A DNA stretch of 64,000 nt. Source: Celerinatantimonas sp046054165 (GTDB lineage Bacteria > Pseudomonadota > Gammaproteobacteria > Enterobacterales > Celerinatantimonadaceae). Below the pieces are notes generated by a model, which saw only the letters and a list, made by a program, of their open reading frames with translations, made no database searches and had not been told where the DNA came from. The position numbers and the translations under genes were made by a program. Of the stretch, positions 27,708 to 37,567 are shown piece by piece; positions within the stretch are counted from its first letter, which is position 1, and each line of letters begins with the position of its first letter. The stretch is taken from the NCBI RefSeq assembly GCF_046054165.1, contig NZ_JBFNXK010000006.1:1-64000 (forward strand), read 5' to 3'.

Positions 27708-28946
27708 ATGGATTATTCAAAAAAAAGATGGCTGATCTTACTGGCCAGCTGCTTCATCAACCTTTGCATCGGATCCATGTATGCCTGGAGTGTCTTTTCA
27801 ACACCGATGGCGGCCTACCTTCAGCAACTGACGGGACAACCTATTACAGCGGCTGATTTAGCCATCGTCTTTGTGGTGTGTAATTCTATCGGCCCGATTA
27901 CCATGATCACGGGCGGTAAAATCAATGATACCTTCGGGCCAAAACTGGTCATTTTTGTCGGTGGTGTGATGTTTGGTGGCGGAATGCTACTCTGTGGCTA
28001 CGCTTCCCATATCTCTCAGCTTATTTTGTTTTATGGGATCATTACCGGATTGGGGCTGGGGATGGTCTATGGCTCCACCATCAGTACTTCCATTAAATTT
28101 TTTCCGGATAAACGCGGTTTGGTCGGAGGACTTACAACCGCCTTATTCGGCATCAGTTCCGTGATTATCCCCCCTATTGCAGCGGCGATTACCCAGCATA
28201 TGGGCGTCATCGCCTCGTTTAAAATCATTGGGCTCGCATTTTTACTCATCGTCTGTATCTGTTCGCTGTTCATGCAAAAATGTCCGGACCATTTTAAGCC
28301 AGCCGGCTGGCAACCTAAAATATCAACTATCGCCAGCACGCATCCCGACAAAAACTGGCGGCAGATGCTGCAAACACCGGTGTTTTACCTGTTAATGGTG
28401 TTATTAATGTGCGGCGCCGTCGCGGGCTTAATGTGTATTGCGATGGCATCCCCTCTTGCCCAGAATCTGATCGGCATGGATACCATTCAGGCCACGGCTG
28501 CCGTTTCGACACTGGCCCTATTCAATGTGTGTGGGCGTATCGTCGCCGGATTTCTCTCCGATAAGTTTGGTCGAATCAACACCTTAGCGTTAGCTTGCTT
28601 GCTCTCGATTATTGGTCTTTATTTAATCTATAGCGCCGGTCGCGGTGATACCACTCTCTTTTATATCAGTATTTCATTGATCGGTATCTGCTTCGGTGCT
28701 TTTATGGGCGTGTTCCCGGGACTAACCGCCGATCAGTTTGGCGTCAAAAACAATAGTGTGAACTTCGGGATCATGTTTTGTGGATTTGCCATCGCCGGTT
28801 ACGTCGGTCCCACCATTATGAATTCCGTATTCGGAGCCACCCATAGTTATAAAGATGCTTTTTTAATCGGAATTGCATTTTGTGTCGTTGGATTGATATC
28901 CACATTTATCTTTAAACAAGTCAATCGCCACGTTGTTTCTTATTAG
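27708..28946 (+). CDS. MFS transporter, oxalate/formate antiporter (OFA) type
   Basis: 412-residue 12-span major facilitator. N-terminal features MYAWSVFSTPMAAYL and GGKINDTFGPKLV (A-loop), plus the repeat GRIVAGFLSDKFGRINTLAL at mid-protein, place it in the OFA/monocarboxylate group. Substrate not determinable. The start is ATG 27708 after GGGAG; an upstream open frame begins inside TTGACA (27624-27629), which is a good -35 element instead. Alone, upstream of the purine island. Confidence 0.9.
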   Translation: MDYSKKRWLILLASCFINLCIGSMYAWSVFSTPMAAYLQQLTGQPITAADLAIVFVVCNSIGPITMITGGKINDTFGPKLVIFVGGVMFGGGMLLCGYASHISQLILFYGIITGLGLGMVYGSTISTSIKFFPDKRGLVGGLTTALFGISSVIIPPIAAAITQHMGVIASFKIIGLAFLLIVCICSLFMQKCPDHFKPAGWQPKISTIASTHPDKNWRQMLQTPVFYLLMVLLMCGAVAGLMCIAMASPLAQNLIGMDTIQATAAVSTLALFNVCGRIVAGFLSDKFGRINTLALACLLSIIGLYLIYSAGRGDTTLFYISISLIGICFGAFMGVFPGLTADQFGVKNNSVNFGIMFCGFAIAGYVGPTIMNSVFGATHSYKDAFLIGIAFCVVGLISTFIFKQVNRHVVSY

Positions 28947-28971
28947 CCCCGACCACGCAGTTTCCCATCAC

Positions 28972-29012
28972 ACACTCTATCAAAGCGCTTTGGATACTCT
29001 CTGATAGAGTGT
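28972..29012 (+). terminator. Hairpin downstream of the MFS gene
   Basis: An 11-bp perfect stem (ACACTCTATCA 28972-28982, TGATAGAGTGT 29002-29012) with a 19-nt loop that itself contains AAGCGCTT. It lies 26 bp past the stop and is probably the transporter's terminator, though without a T-run. Confidence 0.55.
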
Positions 29013-29236
29013 TAAACGGCCTGCCTTTTCAATAACCCTCTAAACCTAATTCGTCCCTATGGCTTATCATCCATTCAAAAGCATTCTCCATCTTTGCACT
29101 ATCGATACTCGAATTTCTCTAAAAATCACATTGGGCCTCTAAGCAAGTTGCACAAAAGTTACACATTCATCATTGGACTGTTTGTTTTGTATTAATAAAC
29201 TGAAAAATAGGCAGGAATTATGCTTAACATAACTCA

Positions 29237-29335
29237 GATGTGTTGATCGTTATTGCAGCCATTTTGTGAAGATGGGCCTGTTTTAAAGGGCATACGGCTG
29301 AGATCAGCCCCACATTTACACTCGATCAACACGTC
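29237..29335 (+). ncRNA. Candidate structured leader RNA upstream of xdhA
   Basis: GATGTGTTGATCG (29237-29249) pairs over 13 positions with CGATCAACACGTC (29323-29335), with one G-U wobble, enclosing 73 nt. Inside is a GGCTG-AGAT-CAGCC tetraloop hairpin (29296-29309) and a purine-rich GGGCCTG...AAAGGGCA stretch. The fold begins about 200 nt before the xdhA start and reads in the same direction. This looks like a cis-regulatory RNA aptamer rather than DNA-only symmetry, since the pairing includes a wobble. The class is not identified. Confidence 0.5.
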
Positions 29336-29433
29336 AGAATAAACCGAATATCGGGAAACGACCGAGAAGGCCCGTCCACGCGAGATCCCCCCCACCGGTT
29401 GCCTTGAGATCGATTGATTTGACGAGGTAGTCT

Positions 29434-30879
29434 ATGATCCGCTTTTTATTAAACGAACAGGCCTATGAGCTTGAACACATCGCTCCGGAACTCACGGTTC
29501 TGGAGTGGCTGCGCACCAATATGACGCAGCGAGGAACGAAAGAGGGCTGTGCCAGTGGCGACTGTGGTGCATGCACGGTTGTTATTGCCGAGCCGAATCC
29601 GGATAGATCCGGACAACTCAGCTATCGAGCCATCAATAGCTGTATTACATTTGTAGCCAGCCTACATGGCAAGCAACTGATCACCGTTGAGCATCTGGCC
29701 GTCAATGGCCAGCTCCACCCGGTACAACAGGCCATGGTCGAGCATCATGGCTCGCAATGCGGGTTTTGCACTCCGGGATTTGTGATGTCGCTGTTTGCTC
29801 TGTTTCACCAACGTGCAACGCCTGATCGAGAACAGATCCTGCGGGCACTAGGAGGAAATCTGTGCCGTTGTACCGGCTATCGCCCGATTGTCGATGCGGC
29901 TCTGGCGCTCGCGAATCATTCTTGGCGCGATGCTTTTAGCCTGCGGGAACGCGAAACTTATGCACAGCTCATCCAAATTAGCAGTGAGTCCATTCCCTCA
30001 CTACAACAGGATAATCGTTACTTTTTTCTTCCCCGGAATGTTGCAGAACTCACCACGCTACAACGCCAATATCCCGAGGCACAACTCGTTGCCGGTAGCA
30101 GTGATTTAGCCCTAGCCGTCACCCAACAGTTACAGCAGCCGGAGATACTCATTTCAACCACGCAGGTTAAAGAACTACACCGATTAATCGTAAACGAGCA
30201 AGGCCTTGAAATTGGAGCGGCGGTGACGTTAACGGAACTCATCCCCATCTTTACTGAGCATCTGCCAGAATGCGCGCAGCTGCTCGAACGTTTTGCGGCC
30301 ACTCAAGTCCGCAACCAAGCCACATTGGCTGGCAATATCGCCAATGCCTCTCCCATCGGCGATATGCCACCCGTCTTGTTAGCTCTTGGGGCCCACTTGA
30401 CGATCCGCAACCAAAACCAACGCCAGAGTATGCCTTTAGATGACTTTTTCTTAGGCTATAAACAGACGTCACTGCCACAAGGCGCATTGATTGAGTCGAT
30501 TCAGATCCCATTGCCAAGGGATGATATTCGCCGCGTGTATAAAGTCAGTAAACGTTTTGACGATGATATCTCCGCGGTCTGTGGTGCCTTTTGCCTGACC
30601 CTCGATAAGGGATGCGTGCAATCGCTGCGGATCGCTTTTGGCGGGATGGCTGCAATTCCGGCGCGTGCGCATCACTGTGAGCAAATCTTGCGAGGGAACA
30701 AGCTTGATGAGGCCCTGATCGAGCAAGCCGCTCGAGCACTCTCGCAGGATTACACACCGATGGATGACCTGCGAGCCAGCGCTCAATATCGTTTGAGTGT
30801 TGCTCAAAATCTACTGCGCAAGGCGCTCTATTATGCGCTGGAGCCCACACGGCCGCTGGAGATCCAAGATTATGCGTAA
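29434..30879 (+). CDS. xdhA: Xanthine dehydrogenase small subunit (2Fe-2S/FAD)
   Basis: 481 residues. N-terminal plant-type 2Fe-2S domain (EGCASGDCGACTVV), then the helical 2Fe-2S domain (CGFCTPGFVMS and GGNLCRCTGYRPI), then the FAD domain (about 180-360, with AGSSDLAL and TLAGNIANASPIGDMPP) and the CO-dehydrogenase flavoprotein C-terminus. It passes electrons from the molybdenum site to NAD. First gene of xdhABC; overlaps xdhB by 8 bp. Confidence 0.97.
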   Translation: MIRFLLNEQAYELEHIAPELTVLEWLRTNMTQRGTKEGCASGDCGACTVVIAEPNPDRSGQLSYRAINSCITFVASLHGKQLITVEHLAVNGQLHPVQQAMVEHHGSQCGFCTPGFVMSLFALFHQRATPDREQILRALGGNLCRCTGYRPIVDAALALANHSWRDAFSLRERETYAQLIQISSESIPSLQQDNRYFFLPRNVAELTTLQRQYPEAQLVAGSSDLALAVTQQLQQPEILISTTQVKELHRLIVNEQGLEIGAAVTLTELIPIFTEHLPECAQLLERFAATQVRNQATLAGNIANASPIGDMPPVLLALGAHLTIRNQNQRQSMPLDDFFLGYKQTSLPQGALIESIQIPLPRDDIRRVYKVSKRFDDDISAVCGAFCLTLDKGCVQSLRIAFGGMAAIPARAHHCEQILRGNKLDEALIEQAARALSQDYTPMDDLRASAQYRLSVAQNLLRKALYYALEPTRPLEIQDYA

Positions 30880-33208
30880 TTTACCCCCACAAAAAGATGC
30901 CACACCATCTCGCCAGAGCGGTGCGCGTCCCCATGAGAGCGCGGCACTGCATGTCAGTGGTCAAGCCCGTTATGTCGATGACTTACGTGAGCCCAGCGAT
31001 CTCCTCCACGCAGCTGTCGGTTTTAGTGAGATTGCCGCTGGTGACATTATGTCGATGGACTTTTCCCCACTCCAACAGCATCCCGATGTCATTGCGGTGT
31101 TGCGACTAGCCGATGTCCCTGGCGATAGCGACATTGGTGCGATTATTCCCGGCGATCCGCTGTTGACTGAAACTCAGGTTCGATACTATGGGCAACCGAT
31201 GTTTGCGATTGCGGCCAAATCCGAAAAAGCGGCGCGCCGAGCGGTGCGTGCCGTCAAAATCGACTATCGTCAAACGGCTCCGATTCTGGATGAACAGCAG
31301 GCGCAACAAGCCCAACAATTTGTCCTGCCGACCCACTGCATCGAACGTGGTGAACCAGAACAAGCGCTATCTCAGGCTCCTTTGAAATTAAGCGGTGAAC
31401 TCCGTTTGGGCGGACAGGAGCATTTTTATCTAGAAACCCAAGTAGCTCTGGCGATCCCCGATGAAGATGAGGGCATGTTTGTTTACAGCTCCACCCAGCA
31501 CCCGGCGGAGATTCAAAAACTGGTCGCAAAAGTGCTGAACTGGCCGCTGCATCGAGTCACGGTCGATATGCGCCGTATGGGAGGCGGTTTTGGTGGTAAA
31601 GAGAGCCAGGCCGCCCCCTGGGCATGTATGGCCGCTTTACTGGCCCAGCAAACCGGACGTCCGGTCAAACTGCGCTTGCCCCGCCATGAAGACATGATCA
31701 TGACCGGGAAGCGCCATCCGTTTCACCATCACTATCAGGTGGGATTTGATGCAGAAGGCCGATTGCTGGGCGCTGATTTGAGTCTCATCGGAAACTGCGG
31801 ACATTCACCCGATCTCTCCGAAGGGATCGTGGATCGAGCCATGTTCCACGTAGACAACAGTTATTATCTGGATGCGGTTCGCATCACCGGTTATCGCGCC
31901 ATGACCAATCGCGTTTCGAACACCGCGTTTCGGGGATTTGGTGGGCCCCAGGGAATGATGCTGATTGAAAAGATCATGGATGAAATCGCCCGTAAAACCG
32001 GTCAGGATCCGCTCGATGTCCGCAAAATAAACCTCTATGGCTCCGAAGGTCGTCACACCACGCCTTACGGGCAACAGGTTGAAGAAGACTGGCTGTTGCC
32101 CCTGATTGAGCAGCTTGAACATAGCGCCAATTATCGCCAGCGCCGGGAACAAATCACTCAATTTAATCAGTGCAATCCGCTGTTTAAAAAAGGTCTGGCG
32201 CTGACTCCCGTTAAATTTGGGATCTCTTTTACCGCACAGCACCTGAATCAGGCCGGAGCCTTGTTACAGATCTACACCGATGGCAGTATTTTGGTGAATC
32301 ACGGAGGCACCGAGATGGGGCAAGGGCTGCATACCAAGATCATCGAGATCGTGGCGCGGGTCTTTGCCATCGATATCAGTCAAATCCGGATCAGTTCCAC
32401 TCGCACCGACAAGGTACCGAATACCTCGCCAACCGCCGCCTCCAGCGGTACCGATCTCAATGGCATGGCTACCTATCATGCCGCGATGACCTTAAAAGAT
32501 CGCCTGATCGCGTGTCTGGCCAATCACTATCAGCAGGAAAAACATCAGATCCACTTTAGTCAGGGACAAATCCAGATCGGCGCCTTGCAAATCAGTTTTG
32601 CCGAAGCGGTCCAACTCGCCTACCTGAATCGCGTCTCACTCTCTGCCACCGGTTTTTATAAAACGCCGAAGATCTTCTACGATCCCGAAACCGGCCGAGG
32701 TCGACCGTTTCTCTATTACGCCTTCGGAGCCGCTGTCTCAGAGGTGTTAGTGGATACTCTGACCGGCGAATACAAAGTGCTGCAAGTCGATATATTGCAC
32801 GATGTCGGTCAGAGCCTAAACCGCGATATCGATATCGGTCAGATTGAAGGCGGCTTCATTCAGGGGATGGGCTGGGTCACCACCGAAGAGCTCAGCTGGG
32901 ATGCGCAAGGCCGATTGCAAACCAGCAGCCCGGCAACTTATAAAATTCCGGCGATTAGCGATCTTCCCGAGCGGTTTCATGTCGAATTCTTTGATCGACC
33001 CAATGACGAAGCCACTATCTATCGCTCTAAAGCCGTCGGAGAACCCCCTTTCATGTTAGCCATCTCAGTCTGGTCTGCACTCAATGACGCGATTGCCAGC
33101 CTCAGTCACTACCAACGCCAGCCTCAACTGGATAGTCCGGCGACGCCTGAGCGAGTACTCAAGGCCATTATCAGCATGCAACAGGAGGTTCAAAATGCAG
33201 TGGAGTGA
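30872..33208 (+). CDS. xdhB: Xanthine dehydrogenase molybdopterin-binding subunit
   Basis: 778 residues from ATG 30872; an upstream in-frame extension overlaps xdhA and has no family match. Molybdenum cofactor motifs: GGFGGKES, NTAFRGFGGPQG, GGTEMGQGLHTK and the catalytic Glu in KAVGEPPFMLA. Oxidises hypoxanthine and xanthine to urate. Cofactor insertion would need XdhC, encoded next. Confidence 0.97.
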   Translation: MRNLPPQKDATPSRQSGARPHESAALHVSGQARYVDDLREPSDLLHAAVGFSEIAAGDIMSMDFSPLQQHPDVIAVLRLADVPGDSDIGAIIPGDPLLTETQVRYYGQPMFAIAAKSEKAARRAVRAVKIDYRQTAPILDEQQAQQAQQFVLPTHCIERGEPEQALSQAPLKLSGELRLGGQEHFYLETQVALAIPDEDEGMFVYSSTQHPAEIQKLVAKVLNWPLHRVTVDMRRMGGGFGGKESQAAPWACMAALLAQQTGRPVKLRLPRHEDMIMTGKRHPFHHHYQVGFDAEGRLLGADLSLIGNCGHSPDLSEGIVDRAMFHVDNSYYLDAVRITGYRAMTNRVSNTAFRGFGGPQGMMLIEKIMDEIARKTGQDPLDVRKINLYGSEGRHTTPYGQQVEEDWLLPLIEQLEHSANYRQRREQITQFNQCNPLFKKGLALTPVKFGISFTAQHLNQAGALLQIYTDGSILVNHGGTEMGQGLHTKIIEIVARVFAIDISQIRISSTRTDKVPNTSPTAASSGTDLNGMATYHAAMTLKDRLIACLANHYQQEKHQIHFSQGQIQIGALQISFAEAVQLAYLNRVSLSATGFYKTPKIFYDPETGRGRPFLYYAFGAAVSEVLVDTLTGEYKVLQVDILHDVGQSLNRDIDIGQIEGGFIQGMGWVTTEELSWDAQGRLQTSSPATYKIPAISDLPERFHVEFFDRPNDEATIYRSKAVGEPPFMLAISVWSALNDAIASLSHYQRQPQLDSPATPERVLKAIISMQQEVQNAVE

Positions 33209-34055
33209 TGCGCTAGCCAATTTACAACGACAGGGGCGTGCTCATGTTCTGATCACGATTGTCGCAACCCGGGGTTCCGTGCCCCGGGCCATCGGCAGCA
33301 AAATGGTCGTCACGGAAACCGAATGCTACGATAGCATTGGCGGTGGAAATCTCGAGTATCAGGCCATTGCCCAAGCTAAAGAGATGCTCAATGACGGCCG
33401 ACAAAACCGGGCTAACAGTCAAGCCTTGCACGAGTATCCATTGGCGGCAAGTTTAGGTCAGTGCTGCGGTGGACATGTCACGTTATGGTTTGAACAATTT
33501 GCGTCCAGCGGCACGACCTTACTGGTGTTCGGAGCCGGTCACGTCGGTCAGGCTTTGGTTCCAATCACGGCGCAACTGCCCCTGCAGGTTCGCTGGATAG
33601 ATAACCGCGCTGAATTTATCCGGGATCAACACATCCCGGGAGTCGAGTCGATTTATAGTGATGAACCCGGAGAGTGGATTGAACAGGCCCCCGTTGGCAG
33701 TTACGTGGTGATCTTAACTCATAACCATCAACTGGATTTTGAACTCTGTGAAGCGGCGCTTCACCATCCTTCGCTGGGTTATATTGGCGTCATTGGCTCA
33801 CAAACCAAAGCCCGCCGATTTCAGTATCGCCTTAAAGAACGTGGGTTTAGTGACGCACAAATCAGCCAGATCCATAGCCCGATGGGGCTGTCTCAGATCG
33901 GTGGCAAACGGCCGATGGAGGTTGCCGTTTCCATTGCCGGAGAGCTGATTGCCCACTATCAGCAAGCCGCCTTAATCGCGTACAGTAGTGCGCCTCTGGC
34001 TCGCAGCGAGCTGCAAAGCCTGGCCCCAAAAGAAGATCCCGCCGATATTGGTTAA
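33195..34055 (+). CDS. xdhC: Xanthine dehydrogenase accessory protein XdhC
   Basis: 286 residues; binds molybdenum cofactor and inserts it into XdhB. Motifs: TRGSVPRAIGSKM, GGGNLEYQ, VFGAGHVGQALVP and IGVIGSQTKARRF; C-terminal GGKRPMEVAVSIAGEL. ATG 33195 follows AGGAGGT (33183-33189) and lies inside the xdhB end (14-bp overlap), which sets the start against the longer frame from 33084. Confidence 0.96.
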   Translation: MQWSDALANLQRQGRAHVLITIVATRGSVPRAIGSKMVVTETECYDSIGGGNLEYQAIAQAKEMLNDGRQNRANSQALHEYPLAASLGQCCGGHVTLWFEQFASSGTTLLVFGAGHVGQALVPITAQLPLQVRWIDNRAEFIRDQHIPGVESIYSDEPGEWIEQAPVGSYVVILTHNHQLDFELCEAALHHPSLGYIGVIGSQTKARRFQYRLKERGFSDAQISQIHSPMGLSQIGGKRPMEVAVSIAGELIAHYQQAALIAYSSAPLARSELQSLAPKEDPADIG

Positions 34056-34061
34056 ACTAAA

Positions 34062-34087
34062 AAAGCGCCCATCATGCTGGGCGCTTT
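34062..34087. terminator. Bidirectional terminator between xdhC and hpxO
   Basis: AAAGCGCCC (34062-34070) and GGGCGCTTT (34079-34087) form a perfect 9-bp stem with an 8-nt loop. A run of A before it gives a strong U-tract for leftward hpxO transcripts; the rightward U-tract is shorter. Confidence 0.85.
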
Positions 34088-34109
34088 AAAGCTTTAAATC
34101 CAAAATTGC

Positions 34110-35267
34110 TTAACCCAGTGGGCCACCGATAATGGTTTCCCGCAATCCAGCCATAATATTTTCGCCAGTTTCACCTTTAAGTTCCGCATACCACGCTTCA
34201 GTACGCGGCATCTCTTTACCATGCGTCATATCGCAGCGCTTACGTGCTTTTAACACTAAATCCCGCACCCGAGCCACGCGTTGCGCCTGATAAGTGGCTA
34301 AAGCCGCTTCAATGCTGATGTCCGGCTCACTAAACACCTGCCCTAAAACCACCGCATCTTCCATCGCGGCACATCCACCTTGCCCAATATCTGGCGTTGT
34401 GCAATGACCCGCATCGCCCAACAGCGCAATTCGATCCTGAACAATCTGTTCAAACGGTTCGATATCATGCACTTCAATCCGATTAATCGTTGAATAATCA
34501 AGCTGCTCAATCAGTTTCTGCACTGGCTCACACCAACCTTTAAAATAACCTTGGAGATCGGCTTTGGCGCTACTGCGATCTTCATCTAAACCTTTCGGCA
34601 ACGGCACATCAAAAAAGAAGTAGAAACGGTTATCCGCAATCGGCATTACCGACACACGCTTTCCTTCTCCCACAAAAGTCGTCCACTGATTCGCCGGGGC
34701 AATCGATTCATCAATCGTCACCAAGCCATTCCAGTTCACATAACCGGCATAACGCCGCTCCGGCTGAAAACCAAGTACATACGGACGCACGATGGAATGA
34801 CTGCCATCGGCGGCAATCAGAAAATCAGCATCGGCCTGACTGCCATCCTCGAAAAACACGCTCACGCCCGAGGCATTCTGTTCAACATGAGTTACCCGTT
34901 TACCAAAGCTAATATTTTCTTCACCCCAAAACTGGATCATGGCGGCCTGCAGATCGGCGCGAGAAACTGGACAAGGGCGCTCATGTACGCTGTCCACCAG
35001 CGGTTTAAGGCTAAACTGAGTCAATACGCCACCACTTTGATAATCCTGATAAGCCATCTGTTGCATCGGCCCGCCCAGTTGCTCCATGATGGCGCCCATT
35101 CCCAGATGATTCATACATTTCACCCCGTTAGACCACACCGAAATCGCGGCACCAACTGGTTTATTTTCTTTAACGGCTTCAAACACCTGACAGTCGATAC
35201 CGGCCTGTTTTAAAGCCACCGCCGCAGACATTCCGCCCATCCCGGCTCCGATTACTATTGCTTTCAT
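34110..35267 (-). CDS. hpxO: FAD-dependent urate hydroxylase HpxO
   Basis: Flavoprotein monooxygenase that converts urate to 5-hydroxyisourate with NADH and O2. 385 residues from ATG 35267, which has AAGGAG at 6 nt; an upstream frame to 35312 is not needed. Motifs: VIGAGMGGMSAAVALKQAG (FAD), the DG motif DFLIAADGSHSIVRPYVLG and LLGDAGHCTTPDIGQGGCAAMEDA. Length and sequence match Klebsiella HpxO (about 384). Divergent from the permease-uraD-hiuH operon. Confidence 0.94.
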   Translation of the reverse strand: MKAIVIGAGMGGMSAAVALKQAGIDCQVFEAVKENKPVGAAISVWSNGVKCMNHLGMGAIMEQLGGPMQQMAYQDYQSGGVLTQFSLKPLVDSVHERPCPVSRADLQAAMIQFWGEENISFGKRVTHVEQNASGVSVFFEDGSQADADFLIAADGSHSIVRPYVLGFQPERRYAGYVNWNGLVTIDESIAPANQWTTFVGEGKRVSVMPIADNRFYFFFDVPLPKGLDEDRSSAKADLQGYFKGWCEPVQKLIEQLDYSTINRIEVHDIEPFEQIVQDRIALLGDAGHCTTPDIGQGGCAAMEDAVVLGQVFSEPDISIEAALATYQAQRVARVRDLVLKARKRCDMTHGKEMPRTEAWYAELKGETGENIMAGLRETIIGGPLG

Positions 35268-35691
35268 CATCGTCTCCTTCATTCGTTTTAAACATGAAAT
35301 GGCAAATTGCATACCAGTATCGAAAAGAGACTGAAATTTATACCTATAAATTAAATTTACTTAATAAAACAATAACTTATTTAGTTATTCATCACTATAG
35401 ATAAAACCAGAGCGTCTGCTATATCTATATCTTGTAATAAAGAAGAACCAATAATGAGCAAAGTGTTAAAAATATGCTCCATTTTGGAATTAAAGTTTCA
35501 ATATATATTTATATTGGATTAAAAGTTTTACATTTAATGATCATTGAATATCGACTCCCTACTAGAAAAATAAATTAATAGATTGATTTTATTAATGTAT
35601 TTTTATACCCAATAATTACTCGACATTTTTTCATGAAATTGGAGCTATTTATGCAACGTTAGTTATTATTTTAGTTAACAGGATGTCAACT
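35268..35691. promoter_or_regulatory. Divergent hpxO/permease regulatory region
   Basis: About 420 bp of very AT-rich DNA holding both promoters. A small palindrome, TTTATA-CC-TATAAA, lies at 35337-35350, about 70 bp from the hpxO start. No regulator gene is nearby. AGGA at 35680-35683 is the permease ribosome binding site. Confidence 0.5.
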
Positions 35692-37071
35692 ATGTCATCA
35701 ACATCACCTAACACACTGCTCTACGAATTGGAACAGAAGATCCCTGCGGCCACAGCCCTCTTCTGTGCTTGCCAGCATCTACTGGCGAGTGTCGTCGGAA
35801 TTATTACCCCACCGCTCATTATTGGTTCGGCACTGGGGATGAATGCTTACCTTCCCTACCTCATCAGCATGTCACTACTCGCTTCGGGTATAGGGACCTT
35901 TCTGCAAGCGCATCGTTTCAAAGGGATCGGTGCCGGCATGATCTGCCTGCAAGGCACTAGCTTTGCCTATGTTGGGGTGATTATCTCGGGAGGAATGTGG
36001 ATGAAAGGCCAAGGCGCAAGCAGTGAACAGATCCTAGCGATGATTTTCGGTGTCAACTTTATTGCTGCATTAATCCCAATACTGGTCAGTCAGTTTATTG
36101 AGCCTTTAAAAAAAATCTTCACCCCCATCGTCACCGGAACGGTCATCACCTTGATTGGCATTAGCCTGATCAAAGTCAGTATGCTCAACTGGGGCGGCGG
36201 TGTGCACGCCGAACATTTTGGCAGCCCAATGCAACTGATCTTAGGGGCCGTCACTCTCGGTGTAATCATTTTACTCAACCGGCTGGATAATCAATATATA
36301 CGGCTTTCCGCGATCATGATCGGAATTATCGCCGGTTGTCTGCTTGCGGCTTGGAGCGGTGAATTCCATTTTAAACCGATTACCGTGGATCACTGGATTA
36401 CCGTTCCGGAACTCTTTCGTTTTGGTTTCTCATTTAGCTGGACTTTATTTGTACCGATTGCACTAGTCTCGGTAATTGCCCTGATTGAAGCGGTCGGGGA
36501 TCTCACGGCCAACTGCATGATTTCCCATCAACCCATTGATAATGCAGCCTTTCGCACCCGCCTCAAAGGCGGCATTTTCGGCGATGGTCTAAACTGTATG
36601 ATCGCGGCAATGTTGGGTTCTTTCCCCAATACGACCTTTGCTCAAAACAATGGTGTCATTCAGATGACTGGGGTTGCCAGTCGCCGAGTCGGTCGTTATA
36701 TTGGTGTTTTATTAATCCTCTTAGGATTATTCCCGGGGCTGGGAGCCATCGTTGAACAAATCCCCCCAGCCGTACTCGGGGGTGCAACTCTGGTCATGTT
36801 TGGCAGTGTCATCGCCGCGGGGATCCGGATTATCACGCAATCACCGTTAGGTCGACGAGAAATGCTGATTGTAGCATTGTCTTTCGGACTTGGATTAGGT
36901 ATTCAGGCGGTTCCCGATATTTTAGGCCAGTTCCCAACCATCATCAGCAATCTATTCGGTTCAGCGGTAACGGCTGGTGGTATTACCGCTATTGTTCTCA
37001 GCCTGTTTTTGCCTCAGGAGCACACTTCATCAGCTCCCGCGGTTCATTCATCGGTACGGGTAAAAAATTAA
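35692..37071 (+). CDS. NCS2-family urate/xanthine permease
   Basis: 459 residues, about 14 membrane spans, nucleobase:cation symporter-2 family. Motifs: SASLFCACQHLLASVVGIITPP-like N-terminus (CQHLLASVVG), the TM8 carboxylate region LIEAVGDLTANC, and the signature AQNNGVIQMTGVASR, as in UacT-type and PucJ/PucK uric acid permeases. ATG 35692 has AGGA at 8 nt; ATG 35683 would sit inside that site. Operon with uraD and hiuH suggests urate or xanthine as substrate. Confidence 0.92.
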   Translation: MSSTSPNTLLYELEQKIPAATALFCACQHLLASVVGIITPPLIIGSALGMNAYLPYLISMSLLASGIGTFLQAHRFKGIGAGMICLQGTSFAYVGVIISGGMWMKGQGASSEQILAMIFGVNFIAALIPILVSQFIEPLKKIFTPIVTGTVITLIGISLIKVSMLNWGGGVHAEHFGSPMQLILGAVTLGVIILLNRLDNQYIRLSAIMIGIIAGCLLAAWSGEFHFKPITVDHWITVPELFRFGFSFSWTLFVPIALVSVIALIEAVGDLTANCMISHQPIDNAAFRTRLKGGIFGDGLNCMIAAMLGSFPNTTFAQNNGVIQMTGVASRRVGRYIGVLLILLGLFPGLGAIVEQIPPAVLGGATLVMFGSVIAAGIRIITQSPLGRREMLIVALSFGLGLGIQAVPDILGQFPTIISNLFGSAVTAGGITAIVLSLFLPQEHTSSAPAVHSSVRVKN

Positions 37072-37072
37072 T

Positions 37073-37567
37073 ATGCAGCTTCATCACTGGAACCAATTAG
37101 ATCCCAAAGCCGCCCGCGAACAGATTAAACCCTGTGTAGCCATCCGTGAATGGGCCGTGCAACTGACGGCTCGGCGCCCTTATCTCAGCTATGAGGCAAT
37201 GCAGGAAATGGCCATGGTTTTAATGGCTGACTGGGATGAAGAAGCTTTAGATCGAGCCTTACAGGCGCATCCTCGGATCGGAGAAAAAAAGACAATGACC
37301 GATACTGAATCTGCCTTTTCCCGACAAGAACAGTCCTCCATTGATCCCAGCGAGGCCCTCACTCAAGCTTTATCAGAAGGGAATCAGCGCTACGAGCAAC
37401 GCTTTGGCCGGGTTTTCTTAATTCGAGCCAAAGGCCGTAGCGGCGAACAAATTCTGGATGAGCTCAACCGGCGACTCCAACTCGATGCAGAGCACGAACT
37501 AGCCGAAGCACTTGAAGCCCTAAAAGCAATTACATTACTGCGACTGGAGACTTTAATCCAACCATGA
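37073..37567 (+). CDS. hpxQ: 2-oxo-4-hydroxy-4-carboxy-5-ureidoimidazoline decarboxylase
   Basis: Decarboxylates OHCU to S-allantoin. 164 residues. Catalytic region AHPRIGEKK (His66), SRQEQSS and the C-terminal FLIRAKGRSGEQILDELNRRL are diagnostic of UraD/HpxQ. It starts 2 bp after the permease stop and overlaps hiuH by ATGA. Confidence 0.96.
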   Translation: MQLHHWNQLDPKAAREQIKPCVAIREWAVQLTARRPYLSYEAMQEMAMVLMADWDEEALDRALQAHPRIGEKKTMTDTESAFSRQEQSSIDPSEALTQALSEGNQRYEQRFGRVFLIRAKGRSGEQILDELNRRLQLDAEHELAEALEALKAITLLRLETLIQP

